Source: Ricordea florida (lineage: Eukaryota > Cnidaria > Anthozoa > Corallimorpharia > Ricordeidae). From it: DNA of 64,000 nt. Location of the stretch: NCBI GenBank assembly GCA_949710005.1, contig OX453276.1, positions 27,652,113 to 27,716,112 of the forward strand, in the 5' to 3' direction. Position numbers and translations under genes: made by a program. Below the pieces are notes generated by a model, which saw only the letters and a list, made by a program, of their open reading frames with translations, ran no database searches and had not been told where the DNA came from. Below are positions 35,632-47,863 of the stretch, one piece after another (positions within the stretch are counted from its first letter, which is position 1; the number at the start of each line of letters is the position of its first letter).

Positions 35632-36715
35632 AGGCATCAAAAGTAATATTGTAGCTACTTCTGTAGCTACTTCTACTTTCTTCGTAATAAAATTTGCACA
35701 ATTCTATGTCACACTGACCAAGTATTTGATTAAAGCTGGGTTAATTAATTCGCAATAATTATTTTATTCATATAAGCGCCATCTGTTCTCGTTGGCAAAT
35801 TCACAGAAATTACGTACTGTAGTCTAACGGCTTCAGATACTTTCACGAAGAAGGGTATACTCTTGATCAATTAATCCTAAATGTTAAGCTTGTCTGTATA
35901 CAACTTTCCAGTACACGCTTAGCTTGACCGGAAAATGTCAGACAAATATTCATGTGCAGAACCACTTCCGCCCATGACAATGAGATGCATGCATCAAAGA
36001 ACTTAAACTAGTATCTGTGATGTACACAGCTATAGGCAAAGGCCTGTAATTAACTTTCGAATTGCGAATCTGCTTCGGAATATTTAACTTTGCAGACCAA
36101 GATGCAATGTCCAATCAGTAACGAAATTACGACCTCGGCATATACATTTAATACACTAATAGACCATCATAAGCAAAATCAGTCTCGGAAGGAAGGGCAT
36201 TGGAAAGCTGAGCAAGTAAGATAATGTTAACAAAACAAGGATGGGTAAGATTTCCTCACAGGTCCTACTCATTATGCATGATGTAGCTGAATTGTCTTGG
36301 GAAGTGCGCGTGCAAACATTTCTGAGAATGAAACCGTACGGCTACAGCATGCATAATGAAGTAGGGACCTGTGCGGAAATCATTCCCAAGGATGATATAT
36401 TTACCTTCTGGTATGTCCCGGTTTGTTAAACAGGATGTAAATGAAATTAAATCCCTGACTTCTTTAATCGTAATAATAATTCAGCGTTGTGTTTTCACTT
36501 GCCTCGTTTTCCCAAGCATTCTTAAGCCTCCCTCACGAGCGAGTACCCAGAACGTTCTGGAATTTGTTACATAAATTACAGTGTTTTCAGATAGGAAGTA
36601 CTTATCGAAACACACGCAAAAATACGATAATTTGACGTTTGTAAATGCTAAGTAGATTAGCAGGCTTCGTGTTTTGGACAGCGACAGGAGTCAGTGTGAT
36701 AACTACTTCGAGTAC
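35632..36715 (+). repeat. Repeat A, copy 2, right half
   Basis: Resumes the order of repeat A copy 1 from AGGCAT onward (TAGCTACTTCTGTAGCTACTT, ATAAGCGCCATCTGTTCTCG, TGTTAAGCTTGTCTGTA). It extends beyond copy 1 and matches copy 3 to about GACAGGAGTCAG. Confidence 0.7.
36244..36386. mobile_element. 143-bp hAT-type MITE
   Basis: Inverted ends GG(T/A)A(A/T)GATTTCC(T/G)CACAGG flanked by the exact 8-bp duplication CAAGGATG (36,236-36,243 and 36,387-36,394). Repeat A copies 1 and 3 show the empty site (AAAGATGTTACC, ACAATGTTACC). Confidence 0.88.
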
Positions 36716-36894
36716 AACCTTTTTTCTTTTTTATTTACAGAGGTCCTCGTAATATTAGTACAAAATTTAAAATATTACATATGAGCAAACTAGGGCGTTG
36801 AAAATATACATTCTATTTACATATTACTCCTTCACCTAGATATTTTGAAAGCACGAACAGTAATGTCTACATGATGTTATTGTATGTGAATATA

Positions 36895-37205
36895 AATTTA
36901 TTTTATAATGGTAATTGAACTGAGTGGAGTGCAATTTGGTCTGAAATCATACGCGTGATTTCAAATATCGAACGAGCGCATAGCGCGAGTTCGATTTGAA
37001 ATCACAAGTATTACACTCATTTTAAAATCACAGTTTTTTGTCAATATTACTTATTTATTTATCCACTTCAGGAAGCCCGGTTTTGGGAGAAAAGTAGCTT
37101 TTTAAAAACGATGCGATTTAGAGCAAAAAATAGTGCAATCTATAAATAAATCACACTGCTATGAGCCAATTAAATTGCAGGGATCACCTGTGATTTCAAA
37201 ATGGG
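36895..37205. mobile_element. Palindromic non-autonomous DNA element
   Basis: A central hairpin near 36,948-37,010 pairs GTGATTTCAAATATCGAAC with GTTCGATTTGAAATCAC around GAGCGCATAGCGCG. Outer parts carry GGTAATTGAACTGAGTGG and, inverted, GAGCCAATTAAATTGCAG. Borders are approximate. Confidence 0.55.
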
Positions 37206-37691
37206 TCTAATGAACAAAAAAAATGTGTTAAATTATTTGTTAACTGCCTTGTTTGCCGCGATTAGCTCTACGCTATGCGCAAGCCAGCCTAGCAATAAAT
37301 GGTTAAATGGTAAGATAAATAAAGTTGAAGTTAAAAAAAGGCGTCAGTACCGGAACGAACAAGATATTAGGTTAAGAAATTAAAACAATTAACTACAAAG
37401 AAGCGTTAGAAAGACCGTGCTTAAAGATAGACAATGATGGTGCCTCCCTAAGTAGGAGGTCAAGTGAGTTTCAGTCATTGGCAGTAAAGGTAATAGTGGA
37501 TCAGTGGCCCATCTTCTATTGGCTGCAACTCTTAGGCGCGTAGCTACCTGTACGCCAATACGCCATGGCGTAACTGAAATTTTGTAGGAATATTTTGCTC
37601 GGACAATTATACATCACCCGACGAACTGCTCGGACAATTAATATCTAACTTTGGCGTCCTTGAAAAAAAAATCCCGGCCCTGCGCCTGACT

Positions 37692-37995
37692 CTCCTAAGG
37701 GACGGACCATTAGAAAAGTGATGGGGGGGAGGGGTGGGGAATTTTCAGCTTGCACGCATTTTTTTTTCGCTCTCTGCTTGTACAGGAATTTTTTTTCAGG
37801 TGAACCTCTCTGCTCGAATTTTTTTTACTACGTGTGAAAAAGTCACAATTGGACCTTCCTTCTGCATGAGTTTTTTTTTACCTTCTTCTTTGCATAAATT
37901 TTTTTTTGGCATTTTCCCTTACATGAATTTTTTTTTATTTTTTCCCCACCACCCCCCCCCCCCCATCACTTTTCTAATGGTCCGTCCCTTAGGTT
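37692..37995. mobile_element. MITE with TAAGGGACGGACC termini
   Basis: Inverted ends of about 34 bp: CTAAGGGACGGACCATTAGA (from 37,694), continuing to AAAAGTGATGGGGG, with the reverse complement ending near 37,993. The centre has four T-runs with a similar spacer, giving a spurious 88-codon frame. Confidence 0.85.
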
Positions 37996-38079
37996 GTTAG
38001 GGAACCTAGTGTTATAATAATGAACATGGTAATTAAAATTACATTGAAAAATATGGGGAAAATAATTATTACTTGATGT

Positions 38080-38950
38080 CTAAACAAAAAAGGCGCGATG
38101 TACGCATGTTAATTCAGCCCTTCTGCACAGCAGAAGCTTCTCATCTTGCTTGAGAAGGGCATGGCTAGCAGATGCGCGGGAGGGAAAATCTAAAATAACA
38201 AGTGCAGCCTTGTTTTGTGCAACTTGCAAATCAGCCATCAAAGAAGTGTTACCTCGTTCGTCCCAAATAATGTCACCATAGTCAAAAAGCGGTAAAAAAA
38301 AAACTATCGAAAAAGTTATCCGAGCACCTAGGGGTAGAAATGGCTTAGTCTCAGGAGGCCAAGCTCCCAGTTGATCTTCAATGGATGTGATCAACGTGAT
38401 CGTTCCATGTAAGGTTCCTAGTATTTAATATACCAAAATATGAGAACGAGTTGACTTCCTCCAAGGGCTCGCTTTCAGTAGAAATCACAATAGAGCCAAT
38501 CCTACTTAGACGGGCAGTGCTACCACATAACCGTGATAAATTTCGATTTCGTTATGTTGAAAGTCCGCTGATTAGCTCGCATCTAACTGCTGAGGCGGCT
38601 TAGGTCAGAATTATAAATCTTAGACTCAATTTCGGTAATGGACTTGGATACAAAACAGTGTCATCAGCACACAGGGTAACAGAGCAATGTTCGAGAACAT
38701 CAAGTAAGTCTTTCATATAAATTGCAAGCAACTGCGGCCCCAGAATAGATCTCTGTGCAACACCGATTGAGATAAAATCCATGTAGGACATTGGGTTATT
38801 ACAGCGTGTCGCTTGGCTTCTGTTTGTGAGCAAGGAGTCAAACTAGTTTTTGCTGCATCATCTACGTGAAAAGCAGTCAGCTTACGTAGGAGGATTTTAT
38901 GATTTACGCTGTCAAACGCTAAGTAAAGAAAACAACCACAGTAACTAAAC
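38080..38950 (-). pseudogene. Decayed LINE reverse transcriptase
   Basis: On the minus strand the order is CLAFDSVNHKILL-like residues, TNRSQATRCNN, ISIGVAQRSILGPQLLAIYMKDL, CADDTVL (the YADD box with C for Y) and then LFDYGDIIWDERGNTSLM...LQVAQNKAALVIL. This is the palm-to-thumb order of CR1/L2/jockey-type LINEs. Frame changes and stops separate the pieces. Only the 3' part is present. Confidence 0.75.
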
Positions 38951-38984
38951 CACTGTCCATCACACAGGAAGAATCTGGTCTGTG

Positions 38985-40210
38985 AAGTGTGCAGAGGCGG
39001 TATCCGTAGAAGAGAATTTAAGTTGTATGTTAAGTGATTTGAAAGAGAAGACTGAATCGTACGCCTCTCGCCCAGAAAGAGAAAAGGTTTTAGATTCTAT
39101 CACCTCGAAACCGGATATCGACTCTTACTTAAAAAGGGATATAGCTCAGAACCGTATTGTGCTAATGTAATACATAGCTTAAGTTCTTGAAACCGATGCA
39201 TGCTGGGTATTGTACCCATCATGTATTAGGGCTAAAAACTGAAAACCACGTGCTCGTCTTCACGTAATGGACGTCGATTCTGATGCGTCAAATGTTGTTG
39301 TTACTCGTCGTTTTTGCCACGGTACTAGAGACCTTAAGATTGAGGGTTCCCTCTTAAACCGCAAACGGCAAACGCGAGCTAGCAGTTTACCGTTCGACGT
39401 TCGCCGTATTTGCAAAATCTAGCTTTAAGATTTGAGGGCTACTTTTGCCAAGGCATCCTATGTGACGGTAGTAGTATGATTTGGAAATCAGCACTACTTG
39501 TCAAAATACATTACTAGAGTTCTGGTTTTTAATAAACATGATAATTATGTTTTATTGTCTGCTGTTTTAAAACCATTGTGACCTTCAAATGTCTTCGTAG
39601 TATGGATTACTGTACGACGGCCATGTTTGTTTATGACGATGCAACCAAGTAACGCGGCTGGCAATTCTTGTGACCTCGCGACTGACTCAGATGAACCTCC
39701 TAGCCATCGAGATGGATCTTCAAAGAAAACGAATTTGAAGCCTGAACGTGGCTTTATGTTCGTAAAACTAGCGAAAAACCCTGCCGTAATTCAGTTACCT
39801 CTAGATACCGGCCGCGAAGTTGAAACCTGAACCTCAAACGTCAAACGAGACGGCAAGATTGGAGTCACGTGCCTTTTTTTCGTTTGCGGTTTGAGGGAAA
39901 CGAGGAAAAACCTCAGTCTCAAGGTCCCTACTGTTACACGTCACGCGTGACGTTGGTTACATCTACCCATAACTCCCTTTCGTCATGGTTCAATAACCAT
40001 GTGCTTAACTGGTCCGCCATCTTGGTGAACATCAAAATAATTCAGTCGTATGTTATGAAATGTGTGAGTACTTCTTGAATCTTATCACAGTACAATCAAC
40101 GCATTGGAAACCTCATGGCTAGTTTGACTGGTAACTTAAGGTTTGTCTCAAGTAAAGGAAGGGTTTAAGTTCTATAAGTTTCTTCTCTTAGTATAAATTG
40201 TATAAATATA
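38985..40210 (+). repeat. Dispersed repeat B, copy 1
   Basis: Blocks TTAAGTTGTATGTTAAGTGATTTGAAAG, AAAAGGGATATAGC-CAGAACCG, ATGTTGTTGTTACTCGTCG and TACAATCAACGCATTGGAAA recur in the same order at 45,690-46,510. About 770 bp between 39,326 and 40,093 is absent from the second copy and contains a MITE. Confidence 0.65.
39327..39930. mobile_element. MITE with AGAGACCTTAAG-type ends
   Basis: Imperfect inverted ends GACCTTAAGATTGAGG and CCTCAGTCTCAAGGTC with further inverted pieces inward (AAACCGCAAACG / CGTTTGCGGTTT). A 67-codon frame inside (39,627-39,830) has no recognisable content. Confidence 0.65.
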
Positions 40211-42560
40211 AAGTTTGCACTTTGTAAGAGAACGAAATACCGACGTTCGAGGTATTTATCTGACTTATTTTATGATATTATTCATGAGAGATCTTTATAT
40301 ATTTAAGGGTCCACCGGCTAATTCTTCGTCGGATTAAGGCAGATACAAGGAAAGCAACCTGACGTGTGTGTTTCTAACAGGACTGTGAAAAGTTGTTGGG
40401 AATTCCTCGGCGACAAGCGCTAGACTTTTTTTGTACTTTGATATTTCGGCAAATCCACAAGAGACTTTATAGCCTTGCATTTTCTTTTTTTCTTTGTTTG
40501 TGTGTTCTGTTGTCTGAACCTTTTGTTTTGGTTCTTGTTTACCAGTTTTTCGGTAAGCATGTACGAATGTTTTCCAGTGACTCATTTCTCTGTTTTTGTG
40601 CTGTCATTATGGACGGCATGTATGATGACAAGGAGCTGTTTCTTACTCAAATTAGGCTCAACCACAGCCTCCGTGCAATACAGCCACTCGAGCACTGAAA
40701 AAAGGAATTCCAGATAAGTTTGTTATGCAGCGTGTTCTTCTTTACAGACTTCCGATTCTGCTTCTAACGAATTATGGCATTTCTATAATAATAATAATAA
40801 TAATTATTATAATAATAATAATAATGGCATTTCTATGCGGAATCTCGAAGAAAAATCGTCCGAGGAAATCGATAAGAATTACTTTAGCAGGCAGAGAGGA
40901 GTTGTTTTAAGAAAAAATTTAGTACTAAATGGCGTCCAAACAAGTGATCTGGGCAAAACGTACAACAAGGAGCAACTCTCAAACCTCTCGCATTCCAAGC
41001 CTGGAAATTACGATACGTCTGCAAGAAATTTCTGCGGACAACGAAGATACGTCAAAGCTTATTCTGTCTAAGCACGATGAAGGATTTTTCAAATGCTTCA
41101 ACGTTTACGTACGCAAATTTGTACTACTTGATTATGAAGCCAGGCCAAGATCACGATGGATTAAAAGCCTAAACCGGCTTACAGAGCTATAAACTTTACG
41201 AAGCAGGTCACTTTTCTTTTGAACGAGACTTTTTGCAGCTTTGCAAGCAGGCGATTTTCATTTTTTCGTTGTTGTCACAGTTAAACATGAACCAACACAT
41301 CAACGTCATGACTGACAGTGTTGTTTTACATGTGAATTCGAATGAACCGCTGGAAAAATAACCACCTCAAATGCTATTCGCATAATCGTGAGTTCAACGG
41401 TTTTAACCCGAAATTGCTTCGCTTTCGCGCCCTCCCGCGATACTACCTTCAGCGGGTAACTTAACTGCGAAAAGAGCCATTATCACTGTAAAAGACAGAA
41501 TATTGTATTTCCGGTTCCGGTTTGTTCGGCTCAGTCCCTACTCGCTCGCCATCAAAATTTCTGCTCGCGTGCTAATTATTCAGTTTTTTTTTCTCGCGAG
41601 TTTTGTCACTTTGAAGTTAGCTTGTTCTGTGGGGGGGGGGGGGGGGAGGGGGTGGAGGGTTATTAAACAGAGACAGAAGTCTAGAAAAAGATTAATGGCC
41701 CTTCCTTCCAAAGGGTCTTAAAACTCTGGGCCTCTCCTTACTTCATTAAAAAAATGTGATCCTCCTTAAGGGCAAAAGAGTAAAACGGTGTATTTTTTTT
41801 CATTTTTTTAAAGTTAATTAGTAATATGGAATAGGGCTTTCCGTGTCCTGCGTGTTCTACCAGATAAATCTGTAAATTCTCCAGTACTCCATGTTTTACT
41901 GCCTACGATAGGGACGGGTGACTCAAAATCAAGGGAACTCTGAGTTCAAAGACTTGGGGTAAATACCAGCCCTATAAATACTTAATGATCTAAAAAAAAA
42001 ACATAGCCCTCCCCTCGACAGATGCTTTTTTAAATGGCTCCCCAAAGTGACACTAAAATAGTAGTGACCCCTTCCCTCCCAAAAAAAATAGAACAAACAA
42101 ATAAATAAATAATAATAAAATAAATTAATAAATAAATAAACATAATAGACCACCCCCACCCCTCCCCCCTACTAAATAATGACCGGCACCTTACCATTAT
42201 AACAGATCTAGATTTAGGAAGTTTCCTTTGCGCAATGGAACGGTACTTTAGGATGTCCAAGTGCACACCAAATGTATATGCGTTCCCATATCTTCTGAGC
42301 CATTTTTAAACAAAGAAGAAGCCAAAAAAAGACAGACATGACCAAGTGGGACGCCCCTTTTCGGTCGGGCCAGACCGAGCGGAATGTTTGGGATCATGTG
42401 AAAGGTGGTCCCAAATATTCGGGCGTAACGGACAGAAACGAACCGTTCAATCTGAATTCCAACAGAAATTTTAGGTAAAATAGTAAGAGCCTAATATCAT
42501 TTAATAGTTCTATAATTAACTGTATTCGCAAAATTTAGAACGGAGAGTAAACCCATTATT
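40210..42560. other. Intergenic with simple sequence, no gene recognised
   Basis: Contains an (AAT)n tract at about 40,785-40,825 flanked on both sides by ATGGCATTTCTAT, a G-run near 41,630-41,650 and an (AAAT)n tract near 42,095-42,145. Open frames at 40,393-40,698 and 40,929-41,192 show no family pattern. Confidence 0.45.
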
Positions 42561-42569
42561 TTTTGAAAC

Positions 42570-43910
42570 CTTCGGCATTAAGAAAATGACACTTTACATG
42601 TCAGACGAATCGAACGTTGTCTGTCAAAAGCCAGAAAAATCAGTAATCTTTGACCATGCATAAGTCACGCTTTCTCTTACCAATTTGAAAGTAGATTGTC
42701 ATCATTTAAGAGTACAAATTTAAAAGCCATCAAAAACTGAAGTAGAATGGTTAGTTGAGGCACTATCTGTCACCTAGCTTAGTTAATACCACAGTTGATT
42801 GATTACACCACAAGACTCTGAGCTCTATAGAAAAAACAATTGCATAAATACTCGATTTCTTAATAGGCCATTTTGTTGAATTTACGTTTGATTAAAAAAG
42901 TGGGAAACAAGTAAAACTAGGCGACATCTGGCAATAAGGTATCTAAGGTTATATCGTTGCCACTTCTGTACATAGATTCATCGTAACAAAGTCTACACAT
43001 TTCCCTGTCGCATCGACCAAGATTTTGCTTAAAACTGGTTCAATCATTACGAAAATTATGTTCCAGTTGTGTTGATATAAGCGTCATCCACTCTTGCTGG
43101 CAAATTCACAGAAATAACGTATTGTAGTCTGGCGTCTTCGTATGCCTCCACGTAGGTTATATCCTTAAATGTTAAGCGTGTCTGTATAAAAATTTCCCGT
43201 ACACACTTGAAGGGAAAATGCCAGACCAATGTTCATGGTCATATTGATAACTGTGCAAAACCCCTTCCGCTTATGACAGATTCGTCAAACGACTTGAGAA
43301 AATATAGTGATAAGCTAGCAACGAATTTCATCAAAGTGCATCTTAATGCACCGCTACATGTTAAGGACTATAGTCACCTACGAATTTCGAATCAGCGACG
43401 TTTTATTTAACTTTACAGAGCGGGATGCAAAGTCCAAATTTCGAAATTACGGCCTCAACATATAACATTACACTAACAGACCATCATGAGCAATACTCAG
43501 TTTCAGAGGCGAGGGCATTGCATTGGAAAGCTTAGCAAAGAAGAAAATGTAAACAAAACAACAATGTTACCTCCTGGTATGTCTCGGTCTGTTTACCACC
43601 TGAAAGAAGCAATTGTAAGTCAATTGTTGGTCTTTTTAAGCGGTCATGATTCAGCGTAGCGTTTTCATTTGCCCTGTCTTCCGCGTGACGTCTGGGCCTG
43701 TTGGTGACATCATAGCTGACGAGAGACTACCCAGAACATACTGGAATTGATGATATGAAATTACAGTGTTTTCCGACAGGAATCTCTGCCACTGAGAAAT
43801 GTCGTATCGAAACACACGTAATTAAAATAACATAATTTGACGTGTACATTTTCCGCAGTTTCGCCCGCTTCGTCTTTTGTATAGTGACGAGAGTCAGAGT
43901 GGTAGCCTGA
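42570..43910 (+). repeat. Repeat A, copy 3
   Basis: Shares with copies 1 and 2 the blocks AAGTCACGCTTTCTCTTACC-like, TAAAAGCCATCAAAAA, ATATAAGCG(C/T)CATC, TTAAGC-TGTCTGTA and CAGACCATCATGAGCAA. More diverged than the other two. Confidence 0.65.
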
Positions 43911-43957
43911 GCTCAGAGCCGACAGCCTTAAATCTCGTTAAGGATTTAAGTTGTATG

Positions 43958-44760
43958 TTAACGTTTTACGTTGTCAGACAGACCAAAACTGAGATACAAA
44001 GAAGCCTGTAAAGTCACCCTGTCAACTTGTGACATAGATGTTAGGACCTGGGTAGAAACTGCTGAGGACAGACCAGCATGAAAAATAGAGGTGAAGGAAG
44101 GAATTATCCTGCTCGAGAACAGCCGAGCATGATCAACTAAAAGATTGAGAAACGTCAGCGCAGAAAGGAAAACAATAGCAACAGACATGTATAGTTGACA
44201 TGTATTCACTGTGGAAGAAGATGTGCTTCTAAAATTGACAGAATCAGCTGTGAAAGAAGCTGAAGAAGAGAGATCAGGCCCGTGGCCAGAAAAATATTCC
44301 AACCGAGGCACTATGTTAAAAGATGCGCAAGAATCGAATTTTAGAATCGAATTTTAGGCTGCTTGCTACTAAATCTACTATCTACTCAGTACCATTCTGA
44401 TTCAGTCTATATACTGGCTGCAAGACCGTCTGCATAGACGAAAAGAGCCATAAATACATTACTTATTAGTTTTTTTTAGTTACTTTCGATTGATCATAGT
44501 CGTTAAGACCTCTTTTCTGTCTTGCGATAAAGTTGTTTTAAGTTAATACCTGGTGTTTGTCTATATAATAAACAGAATAATACGTGAACGCCTCAGTTGG
44601 AGATATAGAATTACTCTTCTCGTGTTGAATAGACGTGATAGAACTTTAACAAGTGCAAACAAGTGTAGCTATTGTTTGAGAACTCTAAAACAATAACTAC
44701 ATAAATATTCATTTGCATCATTCTTCTCCATCTACGGGAATATTACGAACTCACAATGTG
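43958..44760. other. No supported gene
   Basis: A minus-strand frame of 117 codons (43,958-44,311) is Ser-rich with no recognised pattern. The rest is AT-rich intergenic sequence. Confidence 0.35.
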
Positions 44761-44770
44761 ACCAGCTCCC

Positions 44771-44825
44771 AGTTGGCTTGATAGCTCAGTTGGTAGAGCA
44801 TGGGTTCGAATTCCGTTCAGGACTG
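44771..44825 (+). repeat. tRNA-like fragment (A and B boxes too close)
   Basis: TAGCTCAGTTGG (A box) and GGTTCGAATTCC (B box) are present, but only eight bases separate TAGAGCAT from the B box, so the anticodon arm is missing. It is a deleted tRNA or SINE head. Confidence 0.6.
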
Positions 44826-44992
44826 AGTTTTTTTTTCAGGCTTTAATTTCACAGCTGCTTAAGTTGTGTACATAACTGCGATGATCAATTAATGTCATTA
44901 CATATTACTCCGCAGTTCAAATATATGGTCTTTCATATATTCATTTGAATAACTACATTGTTAGAGTTTTAATGAATTTACCACAGCTTAGA

Positions 44993-45250
44993 GTGCGACC
45001 ACTCGAACCACCCAAATATGTTTATTTTTCGCACAAATTTTGATTGTTTAGATTTGTTTTTGATGCTGAACAGATTTGTGGCAAGTTTCTACCGCCGATT
45101 AAGATTATTCTTTTTTCAAAATATCTTGATATGTTTTGTTCATTTATAGAGAATTTATATTCATCTTAAGCGAAATATAAACTATTTGCAGAGATTTAGA
45201 TACTCGTTTAGATACTCGATCGTAATGGGCGGCGATAATTTGTATGAAAA
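44993..45250 (+). repeat. Dispersed repeat C, copy 1
   Basis: AGTGCGACCACTCGAAC, GATGCTGAACAGATTTGTGG, CTTAAGCGAAATATAAAC and TAGATACTCGATCG recur in order at 48,618-48,860. Confidence 0.7.
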
Positions 45251-45689
45251 TGTGTTTGGGTAGAAAAGAAGTAACACTACAACTGACCAGCGCAACGTTT
45301 CCCACTGATTTAAGTTCGTCTTTAATCTCGCTATTTTAAAGAAAATATGAATCACAAAAGTTATGTTGAACATGCCGTTTCGTTACAATATATAAAACAG
45401 AGCAAATTGCTTAAAAATTCCTTTAATGTACTGACGATATAACAAGGCCGTGCAACATTGAAAATTACATCTGCACGCAATTCGTGAAGAGGTAAACGAG
45501 TGGCAAATGAGTCAAAATCTGTTTCGTGGCCAATGTCGGCGAACCCATTTGCCTCTACAATTGTTGATTACTCTGGAGACAAGTCCTTTTTTATTTGGCC
45601 TCAAAGCGTCGTTCTGTAATAAAACACAGGAAATTTTAACTGAGTGTGTCACTTGACCTCTAATTAAAAATCAACCGCCCGAGAGCGAA

Positions 45690-46510
45690 ATTGGATTAGT
45701 GATTTGAAAGAGAAGGCATTTTGTCCGCCTCTTGCTTTAACAGAGGAACGGGTGGAAGATTATTTCACGTCCGAAACCAGATATTTAACAAATAGACCCG
45801 TGGCCCTTGAGGGCATAAGGTCTAATTGTGTTAGTATCATCCAACTAGTCGGACAGAAAAGGCAATAATAAAGTTAGCAAATGCCAGTTGAAGAAATATT
45901 CATTTGGGAATAAAACGAAAGAAAGCGTCGAGAATTTCGCTACGTGAATATTAGGACTATATTACTAATAGTCCTCGACTCAGTATTACTGATAGTCCTA
46001 ATATTCGCTCCGACGAAGGGCTAACGCTCGAAACGTCAGCACCTCCCTTTTACCTGACGGTGGTATAACTTACTTTATCAATTCGTTTGATTATCCTAAT
46101 TTCTTGGTCTATTACTGATAGTTCTCTGGTAGCATAGCCAATCGGATTGTGGCATTTACATTAGTCCAGGCCACTAGTTGGGTGATACTAACGTATATTG
46201 ACTAAAAGGGATATAACGCAGAACCGCATTGTGTAACTGAATGTAATACACAGCTAAAGTACTTGAAACTGATGCAAGCTGGGTATGGTAACCATGATGC
46301 ATTAACCCATGCCATAGTCTATATGAAATGACCGTCACCGGATAATTAAATGTTGTTGTTACTCATCGTTCTTGCCTCGCGGTACAATCAACACATTGTA
46401 AATAAAACTCATGGCCAGTTTGACTCGTAACTCAAGGTTTGTCTCTGGGAATGGATGGGTTTTAACGTTTATAAGTTTCCTCTTTAAGTGTGAAAGGGTA
46501 AATGTGTTCA
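45690..46510 (+). repeat. Dispersed repeat B, copy 2, with inserted PLE piece
   Basis: Ordered matches to 38,985-40,210. A PLE tail fragment (about 46,000-46,090) and flanking sequence interrupt it. Confidence 0.6.
46003..46090 (+). mobile_element. PLE tail fragment with hammerhead-like core
   Basis: The core at 46,007-46,040 is the same as at 3,710-3,743, followed by CACCTCCCTTTTACCTGACG and GTGGTATAACTTACTTTATC. Confidence 0.65.
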
Positions 46511-46639
46511 ACTATCAGAGCCAGATTGTATATAGATTTAAGATTTGCACTGGCATTTTTAAATGCTAGAACCACATGGTATGACTCAATTGCAAGGTTT
46601 GGCTCTGCGAATTTAAGGGCTTACACTCAAAACCGTATT

Positions 46640-47110
46640 TAAAATGGTTGTAAACCTCAAAACACATGAACACGACTCAAGGTTTGACTGACAGTGAACG
46701 GCATACAAACCATAGCAGCGTTGTATGATTCAAGGTTCGGCTCTGGGAATAATGGAACCAAATTTTATGATTCAAAGTTTGATTCTGGGAGTGAAAGGGG
46801 TAAACGTTTTGAACCAAGTTGTATGATTCAAAGTTTAACTCTGGGAATGAAGGCGTTAAAAGGAAGAAACACATTGTATGACTCAAAATTGAAAGCCTTT
46901 GACTCTGAAGGTGAAAGAGTTAAAGTTAGAACCACATTGTATGACTCAAAGGTTAATTCTGAGAACGTTGAAGGGTTAAAAGTTACAACAAAAACTCAAA
47001 GTTGGGCTCTGAAAATGCCGAGAAAGGGCCACTTAAAGGCCAGAACAAGTTTATTTAATTTATGGTTTGACTTTGAGAGTTTAAGGGTTAAAGATTTGAA
47101 CCACATTGTA
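46640..47110 (+). repeat. Degenerate tandem repeat of about 60 bp
   Basis: Units contain CCACATTGTATGACTCAAAG, then (T)TTGACTCTGGGAA and a GGGTTAAA piece. Seven or so diverged units create a 139-codon frame judged non-coding. Confidence 0.65.
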
Positions 47111-47140
47111 TAACTTATAACGGGTTTGACTTTCAGTATG

Positions 47141-47244
47141 GGTAGGTACGTGGTGTAAGCATCATATAGTGGTTCCCCGTTAGTGAATATATGGCATACA
47201 TTGCTCTCTATAGCCATACACGATGCTTACACCACGTACCTACC
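47141..47244. mobile_element. 104-bp hAT-type MITE, copy 2
   Basis: Differs from the 4,896-4,999 copy at two positions. Flanked by the exact 8-bp duplication TCAGTATG (47,133-47,140 and 47,245-47,252). Confidence 0.92.
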
Positions 47245-47484
47245 TCAGTATGTGAGTGTCGAGGTTTAGCTAGAATCACTTCATATAACTTGGGGTTTGG
47301 CTCCTGCAGTGAAACGTTCATAATATCTCTTTCTTTTTTATACAAGAAGAAAAACAAAATATCTCCATACATTTGTGAAGCATTATTAAATTATCAACAG
47401 CTACTTTAATGTCTGTGTCTGTCGATCATTCTACCTACCTCTGTTTTCAGTCTTCGGATTTCTTTCAGAAAATCAACGATGGCT

Positions 47485-47610
47485 CTTCCCACGGGAAAAA
47501 CAAACGCACAAAACATCAGAGCAGCCACAGGAAAAACAAACGCACAAAACATCAGAGCAGCCACAGGAAAAACAAACCCACAAAACATCAGAGCAGCCAC
47601 AAGAAAATCC
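47485..47610 (+). repeat. 36-bp tandem repeat
   Basis: Three and a half units of CATCAGAGCAGCCACAGGAA plus AAACAAACGCACAAAA. The unit length is a multiple of three, so all frames stay in phase. Confidence 0.88.
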
Positions 47611-47863
47611 CAATAACTTTACGGGCTCAATAAGATATTTTATAATCGCCAAATTTAGAACGGGAATTACAATTTTGTTGGTCATTGAGTTTAAGTCAGG
47701 GCGCATTTATCCCTGCGAGCAAGAGAAAACAAATTAGGGATCAAGTTGTTTTTGTTACTGGGTAACGGGGAGAAAATGCTTAAAGTTAAAGTGAACATAA
47801 AGCCCCTCTCCCTAGGAGGGACTAAATTGAATAATTAAAGGAAAAGTGGTCTTTACAGTGCGA

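Noticed and set aside
37734-38000. 88-codon Phe-rich frame
   Set aside because: Caused by T-runs in the MITE at 37,692-37,995.
39627-39830. 67-codon frame inside a MITE
   Set aside because: No recognisable domain, no splice context, and located within inverted-repeat element sequence.
44771-44850. Functional tRNA gene
   Set aside because: A and B boxes are present but too close for an anticodon arm.
46694-47113. 139-codon frame with YDSKF-like repeats
   Set aside because: Degenerate tandem repeat; units differ by insertions that are not frame-preserving and codon pattern is not conserved.
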